Part shown: one piece after another, positions 28,844-41,694 of the stretch
How the letters are laid out: every line of letters starts with the position of its first letter
Position numbering within the stretch: the first letter of the stretch is position 1
Origin: Ruminococcus sp.
Lineage (GTDB): Bacteria; Bacillota; Clostridia; Oscillospirales; Ruminococcaceae
Assembly: GCA_031262495.1 (NCBI GenBank)
Contig: JAISHV010000102.1
Location: 1-64,000, forward strand
Length of the DNA stretch: 64,000 bases
Reading direction: 5' to 3'
The notes under the pieces: model-generated
Seen by the model: the letters and a program-made list of their open reading frames with translations, nothing else
The model's database searches: none
What the model was told of the DNA's origin: nothing
Made by a program: the position numbers and the translations under genes

Positions 28844-28863
28844 TGGCAGCAAATACGTCTTCT

Positions 28864-28903
28864 ATAGGGGCGGTATGTCTCGCAGCGTTGCTGCATCCGC
28901 CCG
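28864..28903. repeat. GTAGGGGCG-type hairpin with nested GCAGCGTTGCTGC palindrome
   Basis: ATAGGGGCGGTATGTCTCGCAGCGTTGCTGCATCCGCCCGC. Confidence 0.65.
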
Positions 28904-28940
28904 CATTACTCAAAATATTAAGTTTATATTTTACAAGGTT

Positions 28941-29507
28941 CTATGTCATTAGTCCCTCAATAAAAATCTTCAACCCGATTATAATAAGTATAATCCCGCC
29001 GGCGATTTCGGCTTTTGAGCCTAAAAACTTCCCTGCCCATTTGCCGATTAAAATGCCCGCGATACAAATTATACCTGTAATTACAGCATTGAGCAAAGCG
29101 AATGTGACAATATTTACCGACAGAAGCGAAATACTCACTCCGATTGCCAATGCATCAATACTTGTCGCAAAGCCTTGTACCATCAATACGCCGAATGAAA
29201 TCTTTGTATTCGGCGGTTCGTCTTCTTTTTTGGCATTTTTTAAACTGTCGAAAATCATCTTCCCGCCGAGTAAAACAAGTAAAATCAGTGCGATAAGGTT
29301 AGCATAAGTCCCGGCAACACCCGTAAAAAACGAACCGAAAAAGAAACCGATTGTCACCATTGCCCCTTGAAATAACCCGAAAGTCAGCGGTGCGAAATAC
29401 ACCGATTTTGTCCGTATGAGCTGTGCCGTGATACCATATGCTACTGCGACAGCGAAAGCGTCCATTGAGTCGCCGAAACACAGCAGGAGTTGGTCGGTTA
29501 TATTCAT
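28941..29507 (-). CDS. mntP: MntP-type manganese efflux pump
   Basis: Six-TM, duplicated CFGDSMDAFAVAVAYG / GFATSIDALAIGVS motifs. Confidence 0.85.
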   Translation of the reverse strand: MNITDQLLLCFGDSMDAFAVAVAYGITAQLIRTKSVYFAPLTFGLFQGAMVTIGFFFGSFFTGVAGTYANLIALILLVLLGGKMIFDSLKNAKKEDEPPNTKISFGVLMVQGFATSIDALAIGVSISLLSVNIVTFALLNAVITGIICIAGILIGKWAGKFLGSKAEIAGGIILIIIGLKIFIEGLMT

Positions 29508-29511
29508 AAAT

Positions 29512-32030
<2,519 letters not shown>

Positions 32031-32069
32031 TTTTAAGCACCATTTTCTCTCAAATCTCAAGTGTAATTG

Positions 32070-33104
32070 CTATAAAATCAGCATTGCATCGCCGAAGCTG
32101 AAAAATCTGTAGTTATTTTTTACGGCGTGTTTATACGCGTTCATTGTGTTATTATATCCCAAAAATGCCGAAACAAGCATAATCAAAGTGCTCTCAGGCA
32201 AGTGGAAATTCGTTATAAGTCCGTCGATACATTTAAATGTATATCCCGGGGTAATAAAAATATCCGTGTCACCTGACATTCGTGTGAAACTTTCACCGTC
32301 AAAAGCCGATTCAAGGGTTCTGGTTGCAGTTGTGCCGACTGAAATTACGCGCCTGCCATCAGCTTTAGCTTTCAGTATTTTTTCGGCGGTTTCGGGCGGG
32401 ATTTCAAAATATTCGGAATGCATTTTATGATTTTCTATGGTTTCTTCTTTGACAGGGCGAAATGTGCCCAAACCGATGTGTAGAGTCACAAACGCCGTGT
32501 CAATACCCATTTCATTAAGTTCACGGAGCTGATCGGGCGTAAAATGAAGCCCGGCGGTCGGTGCGGCGGCAGAACCCGGCATTTCAGAATAAACAGTCTG
32601 ATAACGCTCATTATTTAGAAGTTTCTCATGAATATATGGCGGCAGCGGCATTTGCCCGATTTTTTCAAGTAAATTCAAAAATATGCCGTCAAATTCAAAG
32701 TGTACAACACGGTTGCCGTCGGGGAGTGTCTTTACAATCCCACCTGAAAATAAACCATTCCCGAAAATGAATTTTGCGCCTGTCTTAGCGCGCTTTCCGG
32801 GGCGGACAATGGTTTCCCACTCGTTGTTTGACAGTTGCCGCAGTAACAGAAATTCAACAACAGCGGGTTCGTTCGCGGTGAACGTATTTTGTTTTACACC
32901 GAAAATCCGCGCGGGGATTACCCTTGAGTTGTTCAAAATGAGTAAATCTCCCGCTTTGAGGTGATTTTTTAGGTTAAAAAAATAATCATCAAAAATCGTT
33001 CCGTCTTTTTTACACGTGAGCATACGGGAGGCATTTCGCGGCTCAATAGGCGTTTGGGCAATGAGTTCCTCGGGGAGTTCATAAAAGAAATCCGATTTTA
33101 ACAT
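32070..33104 (-). CDS. queA: S-adenosylmethionine:tRNA ribosyltransferase-isomerase
   Basis: FYELPEELIAQTPIEPR; TAGLHFT; LITNFHLPEST. Confidence 0.96.
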   Translation of the reverse strand: MLKSDFFYELPEELIAQTPIEPRNASRMLTCKKDGTIFDDYFFNLKNHLKAGDLLILNNSRVIPARIFGVKQNTFTANEPAVVEFLLLRQLSNNEWETIVRPGKRAKTGAKFIFGNGLFSGGIVKTLPDGNRVVHFEFDGIFLNLLEKIGQMPLPPYIHEKLLNNERYQTVYSEMPGSAAAPTAGLHFTPDQLRELNEMGIDTAFVTLHIGLGTFRPVKEETIENHKMHSEYFEIPPETAEKILKAKADGRRVISVGTTATRTLESAFDGESFTRMSGDTDIFITPGYTFKCIDGLITNFHLPESTLIMLVSAFLGYNNTMNAYKHAVKNNYRFFSFGDAMLIL

Positions 33105-33154
33105 TTAAATTTTAAATTTCCCGTTAACTTTGCTTAATATTTTTAATATTTTAA

Positions 33155-33183
33155 TTGACAAATCGCAAAAATTATGATATAAT
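33155..33183 (+). promoter_or_regulatory. Promoter with extended -10 for asd-dapA-dapB
   Basis: TTGACA-N17-TATAAT, TGA upstream of -10. Confidence 0.75.
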
Positions 33184-33305
33184 GAAAGGAAAGACTATCA
33201 TAATCAGCTTAAACACAACAATATAATTATACAACAAACCCCATAAAAAAGCAATAGTTTTTACTAAAATTTAAATTTCAAGGTAGTTTAACTTGAAAGA
33301 GCATA

Positions 33306-33318
33306 GCGGCGACGCTGC
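33306..33318. repeat. Imperfect triloop palindrome GCGGC-GAC-GCTGC within AGCATA/TATGCT
   Basis: One mismatch from reverse complement of 51839-51851. Confidence 0.5.
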
Positions 33319-33358
33319 TTTTTATGCTCATCTTACATCTATCACAATGGAGCTTCCC

Positions 33359-34453
33359 ATGAAAAATTTTGAAAAAAAATACAAAGTAGGCATTATCGGA
33401 GCAACGGGAATGGTCGGACAGCGGCTTATTACGCTTTTACATAGTCACCCGTGGTTTGAGATTTCCTTGCTTGCAGCTTCGGCGAATTCAGCCGGGCGGT
33501 CGTATAAAGAGGCGGCGGGAAAACGCTGGGTTATGGAAATGCCTTGCCCGGAAGATGTTTTAGAAATGACGGTTTATGATGCAACAGCCGATATGAAATT
33601 TATAGCCGATTCGGTTGATTTTGTTTTTTGTGCCGTAAATATGAAAAAAGATGAAATCAAAGCCCTTGAGGAAGCTTACGCGAAACTTGAGTGCCCTGTA
33701 ATTTCAAATAATTCAGCGCACCGTGCTACGCCCGACGTGCCTATGATTATCCCCGAAATAAACCCTGAACACGCCGAAATTATTCCGTTTCAGCGAAAAC
33801 GGCTGGGCACTGAACGCGGTTTTATTGCTGTAAAATCAAATTGTTCACTTCAAAGTTATGTACCGGCTTTTGCGCCGCTCAAATCCGAATTCGGTATTAA
33901 AAAGGCTCTGGTGTGTACATATCAGGCGGTTTCGGGCGCGGGTAAAACCTTTGAAACGATGCCCGAGATAATCGACAATGTTATCCCCTTTATCGGCGGT
34001 GAGGAAGAAAAATCCGAAATTGAGCCTCTGAAAATCTGGGGTAAAATCGAAGACGGGAAAATTATCCCCGCAGACAGCCCCTCCATCACGGCGCAATGCC
34101 TGCGCGTGCCTGTTTTGGATGGACATATGGCGGCGGTGTTTGTGAGTTTTGATAAGAAACCTACGAAAGAACAAATGATTGACGCGTGGAAAAATTTCAG
34201 CGGAAAACCGCAGGAATTAGACCTTCCGAGTGCGCCGAAACAATTCTTATACTATTTTGAAGAAGACAACCGCCCTCAGCCTAAACTTGACCGCAATTTA
34301 GAAAACGGCATGGCGGTTTCGATAGGGCGTTTGCGCGAAGACACACAATATGATTATAAATTCATATGCCTGTCGCATAATACCCTGAGAGGTGCCGCCG
34401 GCGGAGCGGTTTTGATGGCGGAATTACTTGCGGACGGCGGGTATTTTAACTAA
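33359..34453 (+). CDS. asd: Aspartate-semialdehyde dehydrogenase
   Basis: VGIIGATGMVGQR; KSNCSLQSYVP. Confidence 0.93.
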   Translation: MKNFEKKYKVGIIGATGMVGQRLITLLHSHPWFEISLLAASANSAGRSYKEAAGKRWVMEMPCPEDVLEMTVYDATADMKFIADSVDFVFCAVNMKKDEIKALEEAYAKLECPVISNNSAHRATPDVPMIIPEINPEHAEIIPFQRKRLGTERGFIAVKSNCSLQSYVPAFAPLKSEFGIKKALVCTYQAVSGAGKTFETMPEIIDNVIPFIGGEEEKSEIEPLKIWGKIEDGKIIPADSPSITAQCLRVPVLDGHMAAVFVSFDKKPTKEQMIDAWKNFSGKPQELDLPSAPKQFLYYFEEDNRPQPKLDRNLENGMAVSIGRLREDTQYDYKFICLSHNTLRGAAGGAVLMAELLADGGYFN

Positions 34454-34502
34454 CATACATTCACAAATATTATGATAAAAATTATTACAATGAGGTAATC
34501 TC

Positions 34503-35402
34503 ATGCTCTCTACTATTTTCACCGGTGCGGCAACAGCACTGATAACTCCTATGAACCCCGACAGATCAATAAACTGGGCAGGGTTCGCCGAAAATATCGA
34601 ATTCCAAATCCAAAGCGGCATAGACGCGCTTGTGGTTTGCGGAACTACGGGCGAATCGTCAACAATGTCTGACGATGAACATTTAGAATGTATTCGCTTT
34701 TGTGTTGAAAAAACGAATAAGCGTGTGCCTGTTATAGCCGGAACGGGCAGCAATGATACCGACTACTCTGTTATGCTCTCTGTTGGGGCCCAAAAAGCCG
34801 GTGCGGATGCACTGCTGCTTGTTACACCTTATTATAATAAAACCTCACAACGGGGCTTAATACATCATTTTGAAAAAACAGCCGATAATGTAAATATCCC
34901 CTGTATTCTCTATAATGTCCCCGGGCGTACGGGCGTTAAAATTGAACCGTCAACTTATAAAGCCTTAAGCGAACATAAAAATATTGCCGCAATTAAAGAA
35001 GCAAGCGGCGATCTTTCGATTGCAGCTAAGGCGGCGTGTCTGTGTCAGGGGAAACTTGATATATACAGCGGAAATGACGATCAGATTTTACCTATAATGT
35101 CACTGGGCGGCAAGGGTGTTATAAGCGTAATGTCAAATATCATCCCGCGTGAGACGCATGATATAGCAAAAGCCTGTCTTGACGGTGATTATGTTACGGC
35201 GCGGAAATTGATGTTTAAGGTGCTTGACTTTGCCAATATACTGTTTGCCGATGTAAATCCGATTCCTGTTAAAGATGCTATGAATATGCTTAATTTACCC
35301 GGGATGAATGCCGGTGAAATGCGTCTGCCGCTTGTTTCAACCGATGAGGCAATCAAAGCTAAAATCAGAGCATCGCTTGTTCAAGTCGGGTTATTGAAAT
35401 AA
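34503..35402 (+). CDS. dapA: 4-hydroxy-tetrahydrodipicolinate synthase
   Basis: GTTGES, YYNKTSQRG, YNVPGRTG, KEASGD. Confidence 0.96.
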   Translation: MLSTIFTGAATALITPMNPDRSINWAGFAENIEFQIQSGIDALVVCGTTGESSTMSDDEHLECIRFCVEKTNKRVPVIAGTGSNDTDYSVMLSVGAQKAGADALLLVTPYYNKTSQRGLIHHFEKTADNVNIPCILYNVPGRTGVKIEPSTYKALSEHKNIAAIKEASGDLSIAAKAACLCQGKLDIYSGNDDQILPIMSLGGKGVISVMSNIIPRETHDIAKACLDGDYVTARKLMFKVLDFANILFADVNPIPVKDAMNMLNLPGMNAGEMRLPLVSTDEAIKAKIRASLVQVGLLK

Positions 35403-35463
35403 ACGGAGTACAGCTCTTTAGTAGTTTTATGTGCCGCCGTTCGCGGCTGAATGGATGTTTAAC

Positions 35464-36225
35464 ATGATAAAAGCGGTAATAAGCGGTGCGACCGGGAAAA
35501 TGGGCAGAAAAGTACACAGCGTAATCTCAACCCGCCGCGACATAATGACAATAGCCGGGATTGACGCTTTAACACAAAAAAGCTACGATACGTTCCCGAT
35601 AGTAAAAGAACCCGGTTTGCTTACAGAAAAACCGGATGTAATTATAGATTTTTCACATCCGCTGATGCTTGATTCGATTTTGGGGTATTGTCTTACAACA
35701 AATACGCCGCTCGTTGCCGCGACAACGGGTTATACCTCTGAACAGACAGCGAAAATTAAAAAAGCGGCTGAAATAATCCCGCTGTTTTTCAGTTTTAATA
35801 TGTCGCTCGGGATTAATTTGCTTGTGAATTTATCCCAAAAAGCAGCTGAAGTCCTCGGGATGGATTTTGATATAGAGATTATTGAAAAACACCATAACCT
35901 GAAGATTGATTCCCCCAGCGGAACGGCGATAATGCTCGCCGATACATTAAACGAAGCTCGCGGCGGTAATATGCAGAATGTCTACGACCGCTACGCCAAA
36001 CGCAAAAAACGCGCTGACAATGAAATCGGTATCTCGGCTGTGAGAGGCGGAACTATAGTCGGCGAACATGAAGTTATGTTTTGCGGCAGAGATGAAATAA
36101 TTACGCTGTCGCACGGAGCGTATTCAAAAGAAGTATTCGCAGTAGGTGCTGTAAATGCCGCAATATTTATCGCCGATAAACCGGCAGGGCTTTATGATAT
36201 GACAAAGCTAATAGAGGCGAGATGA
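35464..36225 (+). CDS. dapB: 4-hydroxy-tetrahydrodipicolinate reductase
   Basis: GATGKMGR; EIIEKHHNLKIDSPSGTA. Confidence 0.95.
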   Translation: MIKAVISGATGKMGRKVHSVISTRRDIMTIAGIDALTQKSYDTFPIVKEPGLLTEKPDVIIDFSHPLMLDSILGYCLTTNTPLVAATTGYTSEQTAKIKKAAEIIPLFFSFNMSLGINLLVNLSQKAAEVLGMDFDIEIIEKHHNLKIDSPSGTAIMLADTLNEARGGNMQNVYDRYAKRKKRADNEIGISAVRGGTIVGEHEVMFCGRDEIITLSHGAYSKEVFAVGAVNAAIFIADKPAGLYDMTKLIEAR

Positions 36226-36310
36226 ATCAAATACCCCCGCATTTTCTCAATGAATGAGCAAATGCGGGGTTTTAAATTTTTTGCATATAAATTTTATGAT
36301 ATCGTCGTTT

Positions 36311-36365
36311 GCGGGGCGATTGCCATAGCCCCCTACTGTAGGGGCGGATGGCAATCCGCCCGCCC
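36311..36365. repeat. Two tail-to-tail GTAGGGGCG-type hairpins
   Basis: GGGGCGATTGCCATAGCCCCCTAC then TGTAGGGGCGGATGGCAATCCGCCCG. Confidence 0.7.
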
Positions 36366-36380
36366 ACCCTTTTTATTAAA

Positions 36381-37229
36381 TTATTCTATTTCTTCCTCAC
36401 CCTCCGGGGCGATTTTAGAAAGCAGAATCGGCACAGGCAGGGCAATCAGACACATTACAATACCGACAAACCCTTGTATATTCCACAAAAATTCTTCATA
36501 CGGAAAAAGCGACGGGAGCGACCCTAACACAAACCCTCCGATTACGCAGTATGTAACCTTTCGGTGGTGCGAGAGCAGAAAGGCAATAGGTTTTGCCGAA
36601 ATAAATATCCCCGCGATAACAGAAACCGCAAAAATGAGTAAAACAGGTATATTCTCTGTCGGATGAGCTACCGCTGATGTAACAAGAAAATATATTCCGA
36701 GTACCATCATCATGGCAGACCCCGACAGCCCCGGCAGAACCATTGCCGCCGCTGTTACAATGCCGCCGACGGAGAGTTTGAGTATTGTAATAAACCCGAG
36801 AGAAGTTTCCGCTGTGTTATTTTCCGGGGTATGTATTTCGTAAATCCATAATCCTAAAATTAAAACTGCGCCGATGAGGAACGGTATTATATTTACGGGT
36901 TTAAGTTTTTCGAATTTTGTACATTCTTTATAAAATATAGGAACACTGCCTAATACTATCCCGAAAAAGAACATTTTTGTCGGCACAGGGAAATTCACGT
37001 TTAAAAAATTACTGACAAGAATTGAAGCAATGACAATCCCCAATATCATTCCGAATACCACAGGCAAGAGCAGCGGGAAATTTTTTACAAGTTTTTTAGG
37101 ATTTATTGTAACTGCATTAAGTAAGTCGTCATAGATATTAAGTATTATAGCGATTGTTCCGCCGCCGACTGATACCATTGTCGCAATACCCATCAGAACA
37201 CCTGTTATCAGGCGTTTAAGTAATAACAT
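36381..37229 (-). CDS. DUF368 multi-TM membrane protein
   Basis: GTIAIILNIYDD; VLPGLSGSAMMMVLGIY. Confidence 0.85.
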   Translation of the reverse strand: MLLLKRLITGVLMGIATMVSVGGGTIAIILNIYDDLLNAVTINPKKLVKNFPLLLPVVFGMILGIVIASILVSNFLNVNFPVPTKMFFFGIVLGSVPIFYKECTKFEKLKPVNIIPFLIGAVLILGLWIYEIHTPENNTAETSLGFITILKLSVGGIVTAAAMVLPGLSGSAMMMVLGIYFLVTSAVAHPTENIPVLLIFAVSVIAGIFISAKPIAFLLSHHRKVTYCVIGGFVLGSLPSLFPYEEFLWNIQGFVGIVMCLIALPVPILLSKIAPEGEEEIE

Positions 37230-37337
37230 TTTTACCTCTTTTGTAAATTTTAGAAATTTGCAGAATGTGGATTTTTGACTGCTAAATAGTATTATACTCT
37301 TAATTGAAAAAAATTGCAAGAAATTTTGAAAAAATTA

Positions 37338-37366
37338 TTGACAATTTATATTTTCTATGATATACT
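37338..37366 (+). promoter_or_regulatory. Promoter with extended -10
   Basis: TTGACA-N17-TATACT, TGA before -10. Confidence 0.7.
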
Positions 37367-37485
37367 TTACTTGTGTAAATATGCTAAAATTCGACTTAAA
37401 TCGTTTAATCGTTTGTTAAAATTTACAGTGAATTACGCAAGGCGTTAAAAAAACTTAAAATTTTCCTTTGAAAGGGAATTTACAT

Positions 37486-38301
37486 ATGAATTGTCCCAAA
37501 TGCAAATCTGAAATCACAGAGGATTACGATTTTTGTTCAATCTGCGGCGCGAAACTCTCCGACATGGCAGATGATTTTGACGTTTCTCTTGATGAGGATG
37601 TTACGCCGAAATCAGAACATAAGAATAAAAAAAGCCGTAAACGGAAATTTCCCTCGAAAGCTGAGCTTTTAAAAAAAGCCAAAATCGCCGGGGTAGTTTT
37701 AGCCGTTATTGCTGTTTTGATTATAATTATTGTGATTATTGTATCGCTGCGGAGCTCAGAGGGTGAACGTGTTGCTGCTGCGGTACCTCTGGGGCGCACT
37801 ATTGATATTGTACAAAAAGAAACCGGTGTTGAGTTTAAACAATTTTCGGCATATGCATATATGAGACAGATTTCTGAATACGATTATGTGTATGAGTCTG
37901 ATGAAAAGATTAATGTTGACGGTATTGAACTGCCTCAATGGGCGGTTCTGCTCGCACAAAGTGCCTCTAAAAACATATATAAAGTTGTTTATTTCGACTT
38001 TACACAGCTTCATAAATCATGGAAAGGTGTCACCAAAGCTAACAAATTTGACATAAACACCGTTGAGTATAAAGATAAATTCAGCAATGTAAAAAAACTC
38101 TTCGGACAGTCACCTTACGCCGTGATAACAACACTCGAACAAAACCGCAGTAAATGTATTTTCAGATATAATGCCGACGACGAACTCGGCAACAGTGCCG
38201 TCTATAATATCACGGTATCTCTTGATGATGCCGATGAAACGGTTATAGACATCACAGAAGAGGAAATCGACTATATAAATTTCTTCTTTTCGGCAGAATA
38301 A
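37486..38301 (+). CDS. Zinc-ribbon, single-TM protein
   Basis: MNCPKCKSEITEDYDFCSICGAKL; TM VVLAVIAVLIIIIVIIVSL. Confidence 0.75.
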   Translation: MNCPKCKSEITEDYDFCSICGAKLSDMADDFDVSLDEDVTPKSEHKNKKSRKRKFPSKAELLKKAKIAGVVLAVIAVLIIIIVIIVSLRSSEGERVAAAVPLGRTIDIVQKETGVEFKQFSAYAYMRQISEYDYVYESDEKINVDGIELPQWAVLLAQSASKNIYKVVYFDFTQLHKSWKGVTKANKFDINTVEYKDKFSNVKKLFGQSPYAVITTLEQNRSKCIFRYNADDELGNSAVYNITVSLDDADETVIDITEEEIDYINFFFSAE

Positions 38302-38322
38302 ATTTAGGGAAATCAGTGCCAT

Positions 38323-39522
38323 ATGACAATAACACCCGATATAATCAGAGAAATTGTTGATAATGAGCAAATTTACATTGAGTTTCAGCCGATTTTTTCG
38401 ATAAATACTAAGAAAATTATCGGTGTTGAGGCTTTAAGCAGGGGCGTTTTCGGGAATTTAACCATTCCCCCGCTCACTATTTTTGAGTATTCAAAGTCAA
38501 TCGGTTTAACACTCGGAACAGATCGCCTATGCCGTAAAAAGGCATTAGAGGCATTTAAGTCACAGAATATTTCCGATACAATTTTTATAAATTTTGACAC
38601 ATCTTTGCTTGAGGATTCAGTTGATTATGAGGGGTTTTTGACTACAGTTTCCTCATATAATGTTCCCGCTGAAAATATCGTTATTGAAATTAACGGTGCG
38701 CGTATCAAAAATAACTTTAAGATGAGCGTCTTTGTAAATTTTTGCAGAGAAAGCGGATTTTTAATTGCCCTTGATAATATTATGTCAGTTGATGATGCCA
38801 ACACGTTAATCAGTCTTGCGAACCCCGACTTTATCAAAATCGACCGTGCTATTACTGCCGATATAGATACAGACGAAAACCACCGCAATATCTTTAAAGG
38901 CATTATAAATGCCGCTAAGCGCGTCGGAGCACTTACAATAGCCGTCGGCACGGAAACAGTCGATGAGGTTATTACCTGTATGCTGCTCGGTGCTGACTAT
39001 TTTCAAGGGTATTTCTTTTCGCGCCCTGAGCGTTTTAATCGTATTTATTCAACAGAAGTGCGCATAAAATTAGAAGAAGCCGCAAAACGGCTCAACATAA
39101 ATATAAAGAATAACCCTACCGCTGAAGGTGTTCGTATTGAGAACTATAAACGTATAATTTACAATTTAATAAGCCATCTTGCAGGGATACCCGAGACAGC
39201 TTATACGGCAGTTATGGAATCATTTTTAGGTGAAAACCCGGAGATTGAGTGTATCTTCCTGATAGACGAAAACGGCTTTCAAATTACACGGAGCATACTC
39301 CCGCCGAGTGTTGAAATAATGCCCGGATGCCACCCGGCTTTGCCCGGTGAGTCACATTCCATTAAGAATTATTTCTATGCAGTCCGCGAACAAATAGAAG
39401 ACCCATTCATTTCGGGACGCTACGTCTCCGAAGCTACAGGACACTACTGTAAAACAGTTTCATCTAAATTTTTCAGCGACAAAAGGAAAATGATTATCGC
39501 GTGTGTGGATTTAGTAATATGA
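38323..39522 (+). CDS. Degenerate EAL-domain protein with C-terminal Cache/YkuI-like domain
   Basis: GVEALSRG retained; DDFG replaced by LDNIMS. Confidence 0.75.
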   Translation: MTITPDIIREIVDNEQIYIEFQPIFSINTKKIIGVEALSRGVFGNLTIPPLTIFEYSKSIGLTLGTDRLCRKKALEAFKSQNISDTIFINFDTSLLEDSVDYEGFLTTVSSYNVPAENIVIEINGARIKNNFKMSVFVNFCRESGFLIALDNIMSVDDANTLISLANPDFIKIDRAITADIDTDENHRNIFKGIINAAKRVGALTIAVGTETVDEVITCMLLGADYFQGYFFSRPERFNRIYSTEVRIKLEEAAKRLNINIKNNPTAEGVRIENYKRIIYNLISHLAGIPETAYTAVMESFLGENPEIECIFLIDENGFQITRSILPPSVEIMPGCHPALPGESHSIKNYFYAVREQIEDPFISGRYVSEATGHYCKTVSSKFFSDKRKMIIACVDLVI

Positions 39523-39566
39523 AAATCTATTGAGATACATTTAAACGTTGCATTGTCTGTGTTTAC

Positions 39567-39589
39567 GGGCGGTCAAAGACCGCCCCTAC
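39567..39589 (-). repeat. GTAGGGGCG hairpin element
   Basis: GGGCGGTC-AAA-GACCGCCCCTAC. Confidence 0.8.
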
Positions 39590-39616
39590 AGATTCCTTAG
39601 TCGTTGCCCGACGGAC

Positions 39617-39725
39617 TGTAGGGGCGAACTGTGTTCGCCCGTTGTTTCAGAGCAAATTCAATCAATTTCTTAAATGCATATTAGTATTAGAATGTGCGGG
39701 CGGGCGAGGTCGCCCGCCCCTACAA
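39617..39725. repeat. Paired GTAGGGGCG hairpins in MITE-like inverted arrangement
   Basis: TGTAGGGGCGAAC-TGT-GTTCGCCCG ... GCGGGCGGGCGAGGTCGCCCGCCCCTACA. Confidence 0.8.
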
Positions 39726-39738
39726 TGGCGAAGTAATG

Positions 39739-40509
39739 TTAGATATTACCCTTAATTTTGTCCAAAGTATTCTTCTCAAGTCTTGAAACTTGCGCCTGAC
39801 TGATTCCGATTTCGTTTGCAACTTCTACCTGTGTTTTACCGAGGAAGAACCTTAGATAGAGTATATTCTTTTCGCGCTCGTTAAGGTCGCCTATAGCTTC
39901 CTTTAAAAGGATTTCATCCAGCCAGTTGTTATCATCTGTTTTATCCCCCACTTGGTCGAGTACAAAGAGCGTATCACCGGCATCTGAATATACCGGTTCA
40001 TAGAGCGAAACAGGGTCTGTTACACTCTCAAGAGCTATAACCACATTCGCCTGCGGGCAATCTATAAGCTTTGCTATCTGCTCAATAGACGGGTCATGCT
40101 GATTCGCTGTGGTGAGTGTTTCTTTTGCCTGCATAGCTTTATATGCTAAGTCCCTAAGGCTACGGCTTACGCGAATGGGGTTATTGTCGCGCATATAACG
40201 TCTGACTTCCCCTGCTATCATCGGCACTGCGTATGTCGAAAACCTTACATCAAGTTCGGTATTAAAGTTGTCAATGGCTTTCATTAAACCGATACAACCC
40301 ACTTGAAAAAGGTCGTCCGCATTTTCGCCTCTGCCTAAAAATTTCTGTATTACACTCAAAACAAGCCGGAGATTGCCGCTTATAAGCTTGGTGCGAGCGG
40401 TTCTGTCGCCGTTTTTATATGCCTTTAAGAGTGCCGTTTTCTCAACCTCATTTAAAACCTTGAGTTTTGATGTATCAACACCGCTTATATCAACTTTATT
40501 AAAATGCAT
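39739..40509 (-). CDS. sigG: RNA polymerase sporulation sigma factor SigG
   Basis: NKVDISGVDTSKLKVL, LFQVGCIGLMKAIDNFN, NNPIRVSRSLRDLAYKA. Confidence 0.93.
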   Translation of the reverse strand: MHFNKVDISGVDTSKLKVLNEVEKTALLKAYKNGDRTARTKLISGNLRLVLSVIQKFLGRGENADDLFQVGCIGLMKAIDNFNTELDVRFSTYAVPMIAGEVRRYMRDNNPIRVSRSLRDLAYKAMQAKETLTTANQHDPSIEQIAKLIDCPQANVVIALESVTDPVSLYEPVYSDAGDTLFVLDQVGDKTDDNNWLDEILLKEAIGDLNEREKNILYLRFFLGKTQVEVANEIGISQAQVSRLEKNTLDKIKGNI

Positions 40510-40677
40510 AATATTCTTCCGTTCCGTTAACTCGAGATTTTCCGTGAAACACGGTATGTAAAAATCAGTAAATCTCATTAAGTACAGAAGAAATGTAATA
40601 TTAATTATTGACATCTAAGGGTTAATTATACATAGTCAAATTTCACAAATTTTATTGAAATTAAAAAAAGGAACGCC

Positions 40678-41694
40678 ATGAACGAACAAGAAAATGTTAC
40701 TCCAATGCCTCAGCCTATCCCCGAAATCTCCGAATATCCCGACAAAGCAGAACGCAAACAAATAAGGCGGCTTTATAATAAAAACGCTTTGATGTTTGTT
40801 ATTTATTATGTAACAGTCTTTGCTTTGAGCTTTATTTTAGTGGATCTGCCGGAATTCAGCCCGCCGATTGAAGCTCTGATAAATATCGGACTTACTCTTT
40901 CGCTTGAGATTATATGTATCGTTGTCGGTTTGAAAGTATTGAAACTGCATTTTGGCAGTTTCTTTAAAAGAGACGGTTTCGGTATAAGCACGGGACTGAA
41001 AACATGGGTTTGTTCACAAGGGGTTGGGTATGCAGCAAGCTTTATAAGCGTTATCATAATTATGGTTTTAAGTGTTTTTGTCAGCGACGGGTTTGAACTC
41101 GTTAACCCTGTCGCACAAGACTCAACCGGAGCTACCATAATAATGATGTTTTACGCGTCTCTGGGTGCGCCGATAATTGAAGAAATTTTATGCCGCGGAG
41201 TACTGCTTTTCGGTCTTGCGAAATATAACCGCCGTATGGCTATTGTTGTTTCGGCTGTTATGTTCGGTTTCTTTCACGGGAATATGCATCAGTTTATTTA
41301 TACAACAGCCTTAGGATTAATCTTTGCAATAGTTGACCTCAAATATAAATCCATTATTCCGAGTATAATTGCACATTTCGGCATAAACACAACATCCGTT
41401 ATTTTACAGCTCATTATGATGTTTTTAGGTATTGATATTACCGCTACGGCAAGTGTCGAAACAATAACCATCGAATATATTATCTTTACTTTAATCGCAG
41501 TCGGATTAATGCTGCTTTTTGTAACCCTCGCGATAGTCGTCGGCGTAACACATTTAAAGCGCGCCCGTGAGTATATACCACGCCCGAATAAACTCGGTAA
41601 AACACGCGGCTATCCCCTTTTATTCAGTTCTCCCTTAGTTTGGGTTGTTATCGTTTTATCAATTTTTCAAATCGCTGTTGTTCCGCTGTTATGA
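40678..41694 (+). CDS. CPBP family intramembrane metalloprotease
   Basis: APIIEEILCRGVLL, FGFFHGN. Confidence 0.88.
   Translation: MNEQENVTPMPQPIPEISEYPDKAERKQIRRLYNKNALMFVIYYVTVFALSFILVDLPEFSPPIEALINIGLTLSLEIICIVVGLKVLKLHFGSFFKRDGFGISTGLKTWVCSQGVGYAASFISVIIIMVLSVFVSDGFELVNPVAQDSTGATIIMMFYASLGAPIIEEILCRGVLLFGLAKYNRRMAIVVSAVMFGFFHGNMHQFIYTTALGLIFAIVDLKYKSIIPSIIAHFGINTTSVILQLIMMFLGIDITATASVETITIEYIIFTLIAVGLMLLFVTLAIVVGVTHLKRAREYIPRPNKLGKTRGYPLLFSSPLVWVVIVLSIFQIAVVPLL

Noticed and set aside
28568-28852. Minus-strand ORF with TFKRTFTDI repeats
   Set aside because: Runs entirely through the minisatellite and GC palindrome; no credible RBS and partial homology only to the other repeat copy.
33105-33358. 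Lysine riboswitch before asd-dapA-dapB
   Set aside because: Leader is short and lacks the conserved L-box core; only a promoter and small hairpins are visible.
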